Shown: positions 33,001 through 43,529 of the stretch, in pieces
How positions within the stretch are numbered: the stretch's first letter is position 1
Layout: the number at the start of each line of letters is the position of its first letter
DNA from: Symbiodinium microadriaticum
Lineage: Eukaryota; Sar; Dinophyceae; Suessiales; Symbiodiniaceae
Reading direction: 5' to 3'
NCBI GenBank assembly: GCA_001939145.1
Contig: LSRX01000425.1
Coordinates: 257,102 to 321,101 of the forward strand
DNA: 64,000 nt
The notes under the pieces: model-generated
The model's input: the letters and a program-made list of their open reading frames with translations, nothing else
What the model was told of the DNA's origin: nothing
The model's database searches: none
Translations under genes and position numbers: made by a program

Positions 33001-34517
33001 GCATCTGTGCCTGTGGTAACTTTGAGGAGGCGACTGACAACAATGGTGAGCCGTGGACTTCGTCGAACATCCCCCCTGAAATCGTGCGATGCTTTGTGTC
33101 GCTTGCTGCAAAGGTGGACAATTGGACCTTGGGTGGACTGGACGTGGAAGCGGCATTTTTGAATGCAGACATTTCGGGGGATCCAGTCATCATCACACCG
33201 CCTAAAATCATGAGGGACCTCGAGATTATCGCGGAAGGTACGGTGTGGGTTGCTGAACGCAACATCTACGGACTGCGACGAGGTCCCACGGAATGGGAAA
33301 AGGAGCGTGACACGAAATTGGATGACGCAGACTTGCCACCGGGAGAAGGAGACAAACTGGGAACACTTCATTTGGTGCCTTTGAAGTTGGCGGCAGGCCT
33401 TTGGAAGGTGACGGACGATGCAGGTGTAACCAGAGGTGCATGTTGTGCCTACGTTGATGACGGACTCATCGTGGGTGACATCGAGGTGGTAAGGCGCGTG
33501 ACCGCACTAATCCGGAGCTTCTGGGCCATCAAGGGACAAGGGGTACTGGTGAGACCGGGTGCTCAGGTGGATGGTCCGTTGAAGATTGACGGTGACTTTA
33601 CTTTGAAACCAGTCACGTCGATGAGGTTCCTCGGTGCGGAGATCAGTGTAAATGAGACCGGGTTGTCCATCGGGCAGTCGAAGTACGTAGCTCAGGAGCT
33701 GCGTTGTCGTGGATGGTTGAGCTTGAAGGGCAGTGAATCACTTCCGGTCCCGGATGAAGGCTTAAAGGGGGCTGAACCTCGGACCGAGCGGTTTGAGGAA
33801 ACCAAGAGATTGGCTCAGAAGGAGTGTGGCACCCTGATGTGGTTGGCCCTTCGGTCGCGACCGGACATCGCTGCTTGCTTAGGCATCGCGGCGACTCAGA
33901 TAACATCCCGACCTGGTGAAAGCCTGAGGCTTTGCAAGGGGATTTGGCGATATTTGAGGGCTACATGGGATCAGACACTATCTTATTCCTTTGCAGAAGC
34001 GGGTGAGAATCCAGCTCCGACGCCGGAGCCGCATGAAGGACCTCACAAGTGGATCTTCAGAATCGTGACAGATGCATCGTTGGCGCCGGGAGGTTCAAGA
34101 TCGAGGAGCGGAGTAGCATTATTCTTAGGAGAACACCTGCTCTACTGGAAGTCACAGAGACAGGCGCTTGTCGCGTGGTCTGCAACAGAAGCGGAAGTTG
34201 AAGCAACGGCCATAGGGTTTCAGGATGGCCTGAAATTACATGCGGTAATTTCCGAGTTGGTGGATGGCGCAGTTCCAATCCGCGCGTACGGCGATAACGC
34301 TGGAGCCATACAGCTGTTAACGAAAGAACGATTCCACGAGCAAGCCATGCGCACTCGCCACTTTGCTATTCGAGTAGCATACTTGCGAGACTTGGCATGT
34401 CGACATGCTGTCAAGATTTTGCACAAGGGCACGAATGATCTGGAAGCTGACGGGCTAACGAAAGTTTTGGGTCGTGCTAAACTTGCTACTGCGAGACGTC
34501 AGCTGCACATCATGTGA
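26877..34517 (+). CDS. Copia Gag-Pol polyprotein with extra oxygenase-like domain
   Basis: 2,546 residues, one frame, no stop. Residues 1-71 come from the LTR (acidic start, 12-Gln run). About 90-330 is a predicted coiled coil, about 430-680 a Gag-like helical part, then two CCCH fingers (C703-x8-C-x5-C-x3-H and from C749). A Lys/Pro linker and acidic patch follow. Protease: VLADSGAN, D1127. About 1,350-1,465: H1381-x-D1383, GGELWIE, H1447 and R1456, the signature order of 2-oxoglutarate/Fe(II) oxygenases. Integrase: D1639, D1708, E1744 (D,D-35-E); an HHCC finger is not evident. RT: LDVEAAFLNAD (D2089) and YVDD (D2194, D2195). RNase H: D2399, E2438, D2473, D2525. All catalytic residues are present. 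The frame crosses the primer-binding site at 27,089. Downstream ATGs could be used instead of 26,877, but the frame is continuous from there. Confidence 0.93.
27089..27101 (+). promoter_or_regulatory. Primer-binding site (half methionine tRNA)
   Basis: GGTTATGAGCCCA follows the LTR immediately. Its complement TGGGCTCATAACC is the anticodon arm of a methionine tRNA (CAU anticodon), not the tRNA 3' end. Drosophila copia primes from an internal half-tRNA of initiator Met with a very similar site. Bases 27,089-27,097 also pair with the last LTR bases CTCATAACC (27,076-27,084) across a 4-nt loop. Confidence 0.8.
29903..29992 (+). repeat. 45-bp in-frame tandem duplication in polyprotein
   Basis: Two consecutive 45-bp units encode ISATPGETRHNQWTA and ISATPGATRHNQWTA. 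They lie in the linker between the acidic region and the protease. Confidence 0.9.
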
Positions 34518-34890
34518 GTGTGAATTTTTTGGGGATGCGTGAAGACTTAGCCGTGTTTTCACGTCGAGGGGTGAGCAGATCGATGATACACGTGCTGCTC
34601 TCTACTTTTCCGTTTGACAACCTTTTGCTACACAAGCTCAGAAGGAATAGTCCAGGGTTTGTGCTTTAGATGGCGCAGTAGTTGTTCCTCACTGGAGGTA
34701 AAGAACAGTGTCAAGATGCCCGAAAAAAGAAAGAAAAGAGACCATAGGCTGGTTCATCCAACCCCTACGGGCCTGGGGAGTACGCTGTTGCTTTGTCCTC
34801 TATGCGCCTACATGTCATTTCTGAAGTCTGGAGATCTGGCCGCTTTTGAATCTCAGCAAGCGCAAACTTGCGCATGCCGAGAAGGAGGAG
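34518..34890 (+). other. Copia 3' untranslated part with polypurine tract
   Basis: 373 bp between the stop codon and the 3' LTR, without a convincing gene. The last 12 bases, GAGAAGGAGGAG (34,879-34,890), form the polypurine tract that primes plus-strand synthesis. Confidence 0.8.
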
Positions 34891-35463
34891 TGTTGTTGGT
34901 AGGCCAGATGCTCCATGTTGCTCCGGCTTAATGCTCATGATGGTCGTAGTAGTACCGTCTTAGGAGTATGGCCGTAATTCATGTCATGAACACTTGTCTC
35001 TTTAGCCTCTTTTCGCACACGCACAGCACATGTACATGTATGCATACTCACACGTGGTGAGCAGCAAGTGCTGTGCAGCGAGGGGCCCTTTTGCAAGCCT
35101 GTCAGTAGTCATATGCTTGTGAAGCCAAGCATGTCTCAGACGCTGTTACACGGCGAACGGGTTGGCTCAAGTGCAAGAAAGAATGTGATGCCGCCTGGGA
35201 GGGTCAGGGCTGATTTGGGTTTAGGTAGGTGCGTCCGGGTTTCGTGTATGTAACTCGGGGATGGACGACGATGACGACGCCGCCTTTACACCCATACGGA
35301 GAACATCCATGCCTGAACGTTTTAGCCCAGTTACCGATAGTGGCTCTCCTGAGAGGCCGAGCATTGCAAATCAACAGCACTTACAGCAGCAGCAGCAGCA
35401 GCAGCAACCGCTTCAGCTACCAGCTTCAGCAGTTGCAGCAGCTTTCCCGTCTCATAACCAACA
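34891..35463 (+). repeat. Copia 3' LTR
   Basis: 573 bp, same ends as the 5' LTR. It differs by a shorter CAG tract (35,384-35,404) and CAACCG after it. A truncated copy of the polyprotein start (35,261-35,518) reads through into flanking LINE sequence. Confidence 0.92.
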
Positions 35464-35468
35464 GAGCC
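35464..35468. repeat. Copia target-site duplication, right copy
   Basis: GAGCC, matching 26,502-26,506. Confidence 0.9.
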
Positions 35469-36599
35469 CATCTGGCGCACGGCAGCAAGAGACTTGTACG
35501 CAGAGCGCATCGGCCTGATCATGCGCTGAGTCGGCGAGTGCAAAATCCATCCCCAACAAGCCTTCGGCGTGCACAGAACATGAAAGTACCTGCGCCGGAC
35601 GGACGGCAACCGAGACACCCAACAAGGCGATCATTTTGGCAATGCGAAGCGCTTCCTGCCACCTCTCGTGCAAGCACTGTCGGTCGGACGACGTGCGAAT
35701 ACGGGTAAAATCCACCCCAAGAACCCTAACAACGTTCTTGAGATGATCACCCCATCCGTGCCGCCGAACATCCTCAACCTGAGCCTGAGTGCGAGCAAGG
35801 AGCTGCAGCTTACGAAGGTTCTCAACAAGCCCAAGCCGAAAGGACCAAGACCGCCACGCAGCAACAGCCCCAAGAAGCTCAGGCACCCTGCGCGCCGTGA
35901 GCGCACGATCGTCCACGAAGATCGTCTGTTGCACTTCAGGATGCTCCCTGGCGATCGCACGAGTGGGCGAAACTAAGCAAGCCAACATCGCGACAGGAGC
36001 CAAGGCATCTCCCTGCAGAACGCTCGAGCAAACACGCTCCGGTCCAGCCGTCGACCACCGACTCCACCGCAGCCATCTCTGCTGCTGGCCCCAGATGACA
36101 CACAAAGCACGCCCCATCTGTCTCGGGAGACCAAGGTGGGTTAGCATCTGCAGACTAAGATTATCGAAAGCCTTAGCCAAGTCCATAGCCGCAAGTGCTT
36201 CGCAATCGACCCCTTGCAGAGCACCGTAGAACTCACGAGGTGCCCAAGACAAGGCCCACTGCCGAACCGACTCCCGCCGACAAAAGGTGGAGGCAACAAG
36301 GCGCCACAGCGCACACTCGACACTGATCGGCCGGAGACCATCCACATCCACAGCACCGTCATCCCTCGGCTCCTTGCCCGTAGGGCCTTAGGGATCGAGC
36401 ACATCAAGATCTCACGCCACGTAAGAGGGAAGAATCCCGAGTCAAACCAACGCCGCAGGACCTGAGCGAAGTCCCTCCAGAAGTCCATGGGAGCATCCTG
36501 AAGCTCAGCAACAGTCCACCCGGAAGGACCGGCCGCAGTAGCCGTGGCAGTAGCGATAGTACGAGACAACGCCTCCGCCGTAAGATGCTCCCAACGCAA
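35469..36599 (-). pseudogene. LINE-B reverse transcriptase
   Basis: The frame 36,599-36,141 gives the RT N-terminal part (AAGPSGWTVAELQDAP, LTWREILMCSIPKA). The frame 36,351-35,452 gives LRPISVECALWRLVASTF, AAMDLAKAFDNLS, SVLQGDALAPVAMLACL and TIFVDDRALTARR, with both catalytic aspartates kept (about 35,915-35,930), then VLGVDFTRIR. One frameshift separates the two. The domain is otherwise the best-preserved LINE RT in the window and is interrupted at its C-terminal side by the copia LTR. Confidence 0.8.
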
Positions 36600-37957
36600 G
36601 GACGGACGCTGAGGACCGAGGAGGGCCTCAGAACGTCAAGCATCAAGGATGTCCGAATCAGCAACGATTCACCAGGAGTACGCGAAGCAGGCCCGCCATC
36701 ACGGCACAGAGACTGAGGAACAACCTGTGACCGACACTTAAGCCACTGATGCGCATACCGACCCCCAGAGGTCATGCGCCGCCGCCACTGCTGAAGCCGA
36801 GCACGCATTCCATCCTGACGGGCAAGGCGAAGAGCCTCCTCCACAACTTCCCAATCCTCACGCCAAGGAAGACACGGAGGCCACGACTGAGTGATGCGCC
36901 TAGAAAGATGCTGAGCAGCAGGGCCCGAACCCACACGACGACGCTCACGGATGCGCCCAAGCAATTTGGCAAAGCGACGGCCCCTGAAGCCTTGGGCATC
37001 ATCCCGACCTTTGCCAAAGTCTCCTAACGTAGTGGAAGGGACAGGAGAGCCCTTGACCCGAACACAGGACCGAAGAGCCGGAGACCCAAAGAAGGCACGA
37101 GCTCTCGCAAAATCCTTCTCGAGCCGCTTATTGACAGCGTGCCATTCAATCTCCGTAGTCGGCTGAGAACCAGGAGCCTCGAAGACAGGAACACCAGGCA
37201 GAGCACTGTAACACTCAGCAACCCACTCAGCAGGACTGACCCGCGTGGGAACCACGTAAGCACCAGTAGGGCGAACGAAGAAAAGCTGCTCACGGACGAC
37301 GCGAGGCCAAGAGCAGACACATTCAAAGCCCCAGTGATCACTGAAAGCCTCAGTAAGCAAACGGGCCCGAAAGTCCACCGAAGCGCACGAGACCAAGTAG
37401 TCAATGGCCCGCGTTCCACCGACACGAGTGGGAAGAAACCGCCCATCAGCACCGGAAGCAGCAGCAACAACAGCACCACTGGCACAGGCCAGCCTGTTAG
37501 AACCCGGCTCGTCGTTCCAGTAGGGTGAAGCACCGCCGCCGACTGAAGGCGAGTGCACAGCCCCCCTTCAGACGCCGTTGCGGTAAGTCACCCTGCCCAA
37601 AGAGTCAGTGACTCTACGCCCATGGATCACCCAAGCTTTGTACCCCAGCTGGGAGGCAACACGCTGCCAGTTCACGGCCTGTCGCGCGGAGAGCCTAGCC
37701 TCTTGAAGTCCAAAGGCATCCGCCCCATCAGCGGCAAAACTTTGGAGAGCAACGAACACAGTGCCCGCACCGGCACAGTTGAGGCTACGCACAGGCAAAG
37801 ATGCACAAGGCCCAGGATGCGGATGGATGCCCTCGGCACACAAGTCACGCCTCCACCCGCCAGCGGAGTTATGGCCTAAACCCCCAAAGGCACAGGGCAG
37901 CACAGGCTGTGAGGAGCTGCTGGTCCAGAAAACCTCGTCGTCCAAACGTTGCTGCAA
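36600..37957 (-). pseudogene. LINE-B APE endonuclease
   Basis: The frame 37,957-37,568 has RDLCAEGIHPHPGP (2A-like), then SLNCAGAGTVFVALQSFA and AFGLQEARLSARQ (glutamate box). The frame 37,558-36,404 continues with WNDEPGSNRLACA, GGTRAIDYLVSCASVD and EAFSDHWGFE (SDH box), then a linker to the RT. The GDFN box is missing between the two frames, pointing to an internal deletion near 37,560. Confidence 0.7.
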
Positions 37958-37982
37958 GAGCGCCTATGGTAGAGCCTTTCCT

Positions 37983-38430
37983 GCCAAAGTCGCCCCAAGA
38001 GCCTTTTGCAACAGACTGCCCACGGCAAAGCACTGCGCAGGAGGCGCCGTTCTTGCCAAAGTCACCCGCAGAGCCTTTGTCAACAGACTGCCCACGGCAA
38101 AGCACTGCGCAGGAGGCGCCGTTCTTGCCAAAGTCACCCGCAGAGCCTTTGTCAACAGACTGCCCACGGCAAAGCACAGCGCAAGTGGCGCCATTCTGGC
38201 CAAAGTCACCCCACCCAGAGCCTTGTAAACAGACTGCCCACGGCAAGGCACTGCGCAAGTGGCGCCATTCTTGCCAAAGTCACCCGCAGAGCCTTTGTCA
38301 ACAGACTGCCCACGGCAAAGCACAGCGCAAGTGGCGCCATTCTGGCCAAAGTCACCCCACCCAGAGCCTTGTCAACAGACTGCCCAGGGCAAAGCACTGC
38401 ACCGGAGGCACCACATTCTTATCAAAGTCA
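37983..38430. repeat. 72-bp tandem repeat, about six copies
   Basis: Units begin with GCCAAAGTCACCC at 38,055, 38,127, 38,199, 38,273 and 38,345 (period 72, once 74), plus a degenerate unit on each side. The minus strand encodes 24-residue units containing GDFGKNGA and CAVLCRGQSVDKG. The related phrase WGDFGKNGATGV occurs in LINE-0b near 5,575-5,610, so the unit belongs to the LINE and was expanded here. Confidence 0.9.
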
Positions 38431-38501
38431 CCGAGGAGCGCCACTGAACAGCCCACAGCAAACGATCACGGAGAAACACAGGCTACGGAGCAGGCACCTC
38501 C

Positions 38502-38858
38502 TCAACAATGACTCAACAACGGGCCTGGGTGAGGCTCGATGTTCTCCTGGGTGAGGTCGCGCTTCCAGGCCTTGGCGCCCTTGTGTTGCAGCTTGACACT
38601 GGCAGCAGCACGAGCGAGGCGTCGGCGCTCGCAGTTAGCAAGCTTCCAAGCACTGGCAAGAACACGCCGACGCGCAACTAAGGCACCCTGACAGAGGCTA
38701 GCACACCTGTAGGCAGTCAGAGCGTGGGCCCTCACAGCCTCACCTTCACAGCGACCGGCCTGAACAGCAGCTGTAAGGCACGAACCACAACGCCAACCCG
38801 CGAGGCAACGCTGACAAAACCAGTGAGAGTGCTGTTTGGAACCTGCAGGCTTGGGCAC
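38502..38858 (-). pseudogene. LINE-B zinc finger with 2A-like C-terminus
   Basis: 118-residue frame: HWFCQRCLAGWRCGSC finger, LANCERRRLARAAASVKLQHK, WKRDLTQENIEPHPGP (38,521-38,570), then LLSHC and a stop. It is the counterpart of 5,660-6,230 in LINE-0b. The end matches the 2A-type signature except for His instead of Asn before the PGP. Confidence 0.6.
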
Positions 38859-40202
38859 ATAACGAACAGCGTGCCCACGTCGGTTGAGCTGACGTATCAG
38901 ATCTTCCTGCTTGCGGCACCTAGCAATGCAATGCGAGAGTCCTTGGGCAGCGCGGCGTTCGTCTGCTTCGCCCCCCCAAAAGCCCCCCCACCAAGGCCTG
39001 GTTGGCCTCGGCCACAGTGCGCCCTGGGTGGAACTGCTCTAGATGCCTGGCAATCGATCTGCATCGGGAAGAACAGGCAAGCCTGCCACCTGGCGTCCTT
39101 AGGACTCATGCGGATGCCAAGCTGGTAATTCCCACGAACTACACCAAAATTTGTTTCCATTCGTCTCTCGCGGCGTAGTCCTGCCACGACTCCGGGGCTG
39201 ACCACTTGAGCCATTGAACACGGTCCGCCTGGTATCCCAAAGGTGGCTTGCCAACGATGCTGACAAACCGGAGCTGATTTTGTTTGAGCGCCCCGCTGGC
39301 ATTCAGGATGTTGGTCGCTGCGGTGGCGTCAAACACCCTCAAGTATCCTTCAATGACACCGCGCCACGTTTCCTGCCACTTCCAGGTGTCGCCGAGGTAC
39401 TGCTCACGCTCAGGAACCGCCTGCCGCAACCAGCGGCGAAGCCACAGTCTCCAGGATGACGCTTCACGCGATCCAAAACTTGCTCCCCATAGAGCCATTG
39501 AAAACTCATGCGCAAAGTGTAAGAGTCCCTCGCCCCGGCCACCGGCCGAAAAGGAGTAGTAGTGACCTTTGACCGCATCGCCGGAGGAGACTCCCCGAAG
39601 CCGAAGAGCCAGCCCATGCGCCCGGAAATTTGGGCACCCAGCTTCCCGAAAACCCGAGTCCGCTGCGCCGATGTAGCCCAAGACTTAAGCTCGTCCTTTG
39701 CCGAAACATCAGTGAGCACCACTGTGGCTTGACCATCCAGTGCCCCGGCCAACATGTTCAAGCAATCAACTGCCTGCTCTTCCGTATCAACCTGCACCAC
39801 AAAAGGGGTGCCATCATCGTGATCATCAAGCTTGCGTGACAAGTCCTCGGGAGAATATAGCACCGTAGGGGGGATGGTGCCACTATTCCAGTCATCAGGC
39901 CGCACCAGCCATCGATGATCCTGCCACTCATAGGAATCGCGATCAGCCTCATGACGGCCTTCCAGTTCATATCGGTTAACATGATCGAGGAGAATTTCCC
40001 ACAAGCCCCATGCAAGGTCGGACAGCACAATGCCTCCGCTTTTCAGCACAAGACGTGCACTGTAGGCGCAGAGCCTTCGCCCTGCAAATCCATCGTTTGC
40101 ATCGAATCGCCACCTTCTCCTCGATCTCCTCAATCTCGCCAGCAACCACCGCCATCGTCGCTGTCGTCGCGTCCTCCATCGAAATACACTGCTCCACAGC
40201 AC
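38859..40202 (-). pseudogene. LINE-B N-terminal ORF region
   Basis: The 287-residue frame 40,202-39,339 starts like the LINE-A frame at 24,581 (basic stretch, then VRPDDW and TVLYSPEDLSRKLDDHDDG) and diverges after FGKLGAQISG. Further frames (39,681-39,139 and 39,214-38,897) contain LRFVSIVGKPPLGYQADRVQWLKW and NYQLGIRMSPKDARWQ, the latter shared with LINE-0b near 9.9 kb. Function unknown; most likely ORF1/Gag-like. Confidence 0.5.
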
Positions 40203-40349
40203 CAGCCGCTGAATACCAACCGCAAAAGCAAAGCCACAGCATCATAGTGGCCCGTGCGCAACCCAAGCACAGGCCTCTCTATCCTTGTTGCTTTGTCTCC
40301 CAGCCGCCAAAATGGCCATGCCCATGCAGCAGTAGCAGTAGCAGCAGTT

Positions 40350-40425
40350 GTCATCGTCGTCGAAGTCGTCGTAGTCGTCGTAGTCGTCGTAGTCGTCGTA
40401 GTCGTCGTAGTCGTCGTAGTCGAAG
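40350..40425. repeat. GTCGTCGTA microsatellite
   Basis: Same tract as 24,729-24,804, at the 5' end of LINE-B. Confidence 0.85.
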
Positions 40426-40749
40426 TGGGTAAAGGTAGTGGCAGGGTAGTGGTAACGACAGGAGCAGCAGTCGAGGTAGTGGTATGTAATTGTAATTGGT
40501 AGTCAGTATGTAAAAATCGTCGTCGTGGTAAGTGGTAGTATGTAATAGTGGTCACGTTCACGAACTCATACTGCCAGCAACGCGTCGGGACAAAAAAATG
40601 ATACGCGGGAATTTGAAACTCGGGACGAGTAAGCAAGAGTCTGCAAGAGCAAGCAAATCTGTGATCAGCTGTGGTTCAATGCGTTGCATAACTTCGAGAT
40701 CGAGAAGAGAAATAAAATATAGGGCTAAAATACCAGCCGAAGTCTCCGC

Positions 40750-41374
40750 CTAAGCCTTCTTTGCCCAGTCGAAGCTGGCCGCCTGCACGGAGGACTCGCC
40801 GGTGTAGCCGAGCTTCTCCTTCCAGCCTGGGTAGATCTGGTCGGCGTCCTTCTGGAAGGTGAGGAAGGCACCTTTGTTCTTCTGGTGGGTGTTGGTGAAC
40901 TCGATGAGGCCATGGCTCAGGCTGATGTTGCCACACTGTCCGGCCTTCCAAGCCTTCCAAGCCTCCTCGCCCTGCCGGCAGGAGATGGCACCCGGCCGAA
41001 GGAGCCACCACCGGCGGTCAGGATCACGTTGGAGTGGCCCAGGTTCTCGAAGAAGGCTGGCAGGCGCAGGGCGTGTGGATGCCGGGGGCACCGATAGCTC
41101 GGGAGATCTTGGTGCGCACGAAGGCGGCGAAGCCGCGGTGATGTTGGCCGAGAACAGCTTACCTTCACGACCTCCGGGATGCACTCGTTCATCGGGCAGA
41201 ACACCTGGTTGCCCTGCGGCTCATCCTGGGCGGATGAAGCAGGCTCTTCAACAACCCATTCCCTTGCTCCCTTTACATGGAATTTACCGACAATATACTA
41301 TGCCAACATCAGGGTTGAATGAAAGCCTTAGTTGAAGCACAGTCTAGCATCGTTCTTGATGAAGTCACCGCCCT
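40750..41374 (-). pseudogene. rbcL: RuBisCO pseudogene B
   Basis: Copy of pseudogene A with the same deletions and the same LINE junction in exon 3; a few single-base differences (for example PRLEGE in place of PGLEGE in a shifted frame). The stop is at 40,750-40,752. Confidence 0.85.
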
Positions 41375-42127
41375 TTTCCTTCTTAGTCGACGCCCCACCC
41401 GCAGAGAACGCCGAGGAGGGCCTCACCTCCTCTCCAAGATGAAAGCACCGATCCTGGCAAGAAAACCCCCAGGATCCCTCCAACGACCTCCGCTGCGAAC
41501 CGGCCAGCCAAGTCGCGCCGAAAGCACATCTGCAGGAAGCGACCAACTCTGACGAAAAGCATCAAAACCCGGGCAACGCCATGCCACATGCAGCCACGTG
41601 CCAACCTCACCAGACTCGCAGTAAGGGCAGGGACCAACGGCCTCAGGCCCTCCATCGATGACGTCGTACACCGCCGGGCTCAGAGCAGCGCCGCACATGA
41701 CCGAACGCACATGCATGGAGCCTTTGCAGTAAAGATCTCTGGCACGGGAAACCTGAGCCTCAGAATAACTCGCAAGTCCACGCAAGGACCTGGAATCCCT
41801 TCGGTCTTGAACCAAGAACTCCTGAAAGACAGTGCGTCTCCAAGACTCACGAATCAAATGCATGTGCTGCCCCCAGATTCTGCGAGTATCCAGAAGCGTC
41901 CATTGCATCCTACTCTACTCAGCATGGTGCCAGTCGAAGGGTCCGCACTCGACCCACTGCCAACCGCGGAGAAGGAGGCGAACACGTCCTTGCCAGGTGC
42001 CACGCATGGGCCGAGGACTCCAAACCGGAAGCCGAGACCTCCCATAAGATGAGCAAGCCTGCAGCCCACCGGCGACTGCCGGATCACAGCGGTGCCCTTC
42101 CAGCAAGCGCTGCAGCGGAGACGAGCC
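41375..42127 (-). mobile_element. LINE 3' end (copy of LINE-B 3' part)
   Basis: Matches 25,754-26,506 including the CPYC...H...C cluster (frame 41,908-41,423) and ends with GAGCC at 42,123-42,127 before an LTR. Confidence 0.75.
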
Positions 42128-42637
42128 TGTTGTTGGTAGGCCAGATGCTCCATGTTGCTCCGGCTTAATGCTCATGATGGTCGTAGTAGTACCGTCTTAG
42201 GAGTATGGCCGTAATTCATGTCATGAACACTTGTCTCTTTAGCCTCTTTTCGCACACGCACAGCACATGTACATGTATGCATACTCACACGTGGTGAGCA
42301 GCAAGTGCTGTGCAGCGAGGGGCCCTTTTGCAAGCCTGTCAGTAGTCATATGCTTGTGAAGCCAAGCATGTCTCAGACGCTGTTACACGGCGAACGGGTT
42401 GGCTCAAGTGCAAGAAAGAATGTGATGCCGCCTGGGAGGGTCAGGGCTGATTTGGGTTTAGGTAGGTGCGTCCGGGTTTCGTGTATGTAACTCGGGGATG
42501 GACGACGATGACGACGCCGCCTTTACACCCATACGGAGAACATCCATGCCTGAACGTTTTAGCCCAGTTACCGATAGTGGCTCTCCTGAGAGGCCGAGCA
42601 TTGCAAATCAACAGCACTTACAGCAGCAGCAGCAGCA
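42128..42637 (+). repeat. Copia 5' LTR copy, truncated by gap
   Basis: First 510 bp of the LTR, identical by eye to 26,507-27,016, preceded by the same GAGCC. It stops inside the CAG tract where the N run starts. Confidence 0.9.
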
Positions 42638-43093
42638 NNNNNNNNNNNNNNNNNNNNNNNNNNNNNNNNNNNNNNNNNNNNNNNNNNNNNNNNNNNNNNN
42701 NNNNNNNNNNNNNNNNNNNNNNNNNNNNNNNNNNNNNNNNNNNNNNNNNNNNNNNNNNNNNNNNNNNNNNNNNNNNNNNNNNNNNNNNNNNNNNNNNNNN
42801 NNNNNNNNNNNNNNNNNNNNNNNNNNNNNNNNNNNNNNNNNNNNNNNNNNNNNNNNNNNNNNNNNNNNNNNNNNNNNNNNNNNNNNNNNNNNNNNNNNNN
42901 NNNNNNNNNNNNNNNNNNNNNNNNNNNNNNNNNNNNNNNNNNNNNNNNNNNNNNNNNNNNNNNNNNNNNNNNNNNNNNNNNNNNNNNNNNNNNNNNNNNN
43001 NNNNNNNNNNNNNNNNNNNNNNNNNNNNNNNNNNNNNNNNNNNNNNNNNNNNNNNNNNNNNNNNNNNNNNNNNNNNNNNNNNNNNNNNNNNNN
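42638..43093. other. Assembly gap (456 N)
   Basis: Unresolved bases. The left edge is a CAG repeat in an LTR; the right edge is RuBisCO intron 2. The true distance and even the linkage of the two sides are uncertain. Frames drawn across the gap are meaningless. Confidence 1.
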
Positions 43094-43100
43094 TCGCGAC

Positions 43101-43529
43101 CCTGGTTGTTGCCGATGGACAGGGTCAGGAAGGAGCACATCATGGCGCGGCCATCGATGATGTTGCGGTCGAAGAGCAGATTGGGGTAGGCGATTTTCAT
43201 CTCCTCGCTATCAGGGTCGATGTAGTAGACCAGGGCATCCACGGACTTCGTGAAGTCGTCGGTGGTGCACACGTTCACGTTGGTTCCCGTGGAGGACTCG
43301 GCCGCGAAGTGGGCGGCGGTGGCCAGGTAGTCGTAGCCCGCCTTGGGCTTCATGATGTACGCGACCAGCACGTGCTTGCCGTTCCTGGCGACAGCATAAA
43401 TTCAGTCGGACGAAAGTTACACGGAAGTTCCACTTTGCAGCTGAGTCTCTTGATAAGCGTGGCCTCATCCAGGGACAGGTCTGCGTATCGGCTGGACTGG
43501 TCCAATGCCTTGCGTGTCACCCGGCTCTC
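43101..43529 (-). CDS. rbcL: 5' part of another RuBisCO gene (partial)
   Basis: Exon 2 43,101-43,384 encodes the same protein as the array units. Intron 1 43,385-43,449 is only 65 bp and unlike the array's, with a GA donor (GAGACTCAGC) and CCAG acceptor. Exon 1 43,450-43,529 encodes [27 protein letters not shown]. Upstream of GAG lies TTCCTTGCAG, a good acceptor, so another intron precedes it. The linker (ESRVTRKA) differs from the array's SSVSRKA, so this may be the first unit of a polyprotein gene, after a leader exon. Seven bases of intron 2 (43,094-43,100) touch the gap. Confidence 0.8.

Larger units (their letters stand above)
26507..35463 (+). mobile_element. Complete Ty1/copia-type LTR retrotransposon
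   Basis: 8,957-bp element inserted in LINE-B in opposite orientation. It has two LTRs (582 and 573 bp, TGTTG...CAACA ends), GAGCC target duplications, a primer-binding site matching half of a methionine tRNA, a polypurine tract and one uninterrupted 2,546-codon ORF with order Gag, protease, (oxygenase-like), integrase, RT, RNase H. Integrase before RT defines the copia superfamily. As far as I can compare by eye, the LTRs differ only at a CAG tract, so insertion is recent and the element could still be active. Confidence 0.93.
35469..40425 (-). mobile_element. LINE-B, 5' part (right of the copia insertion)
   Basis: Minus-strand LINE from its GTCGTCGTA 5' tract (40,350-40,425) through an N-terminal frame, zinc fingers with a 2A-like end, a 72-bp tandem repeat, endonuclease and RT, cut by the copia element at 35,468 and continued at 26,506. 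Together with the left part it spans about 5.7 kb. Two HPGP motifs 700 bp apart suggest either a duplicated module or a composite of two LINEs. Confidence 0.7.
39624..42637. repeat. Duplicated block, copy B
   Basis: Near-identical to 24,000-27,019, ending in the CAG tract of the copia LTR exactly at the assembly gap. It may be a real segmental duplication or duplicated assembly. Confidence 0.9.
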
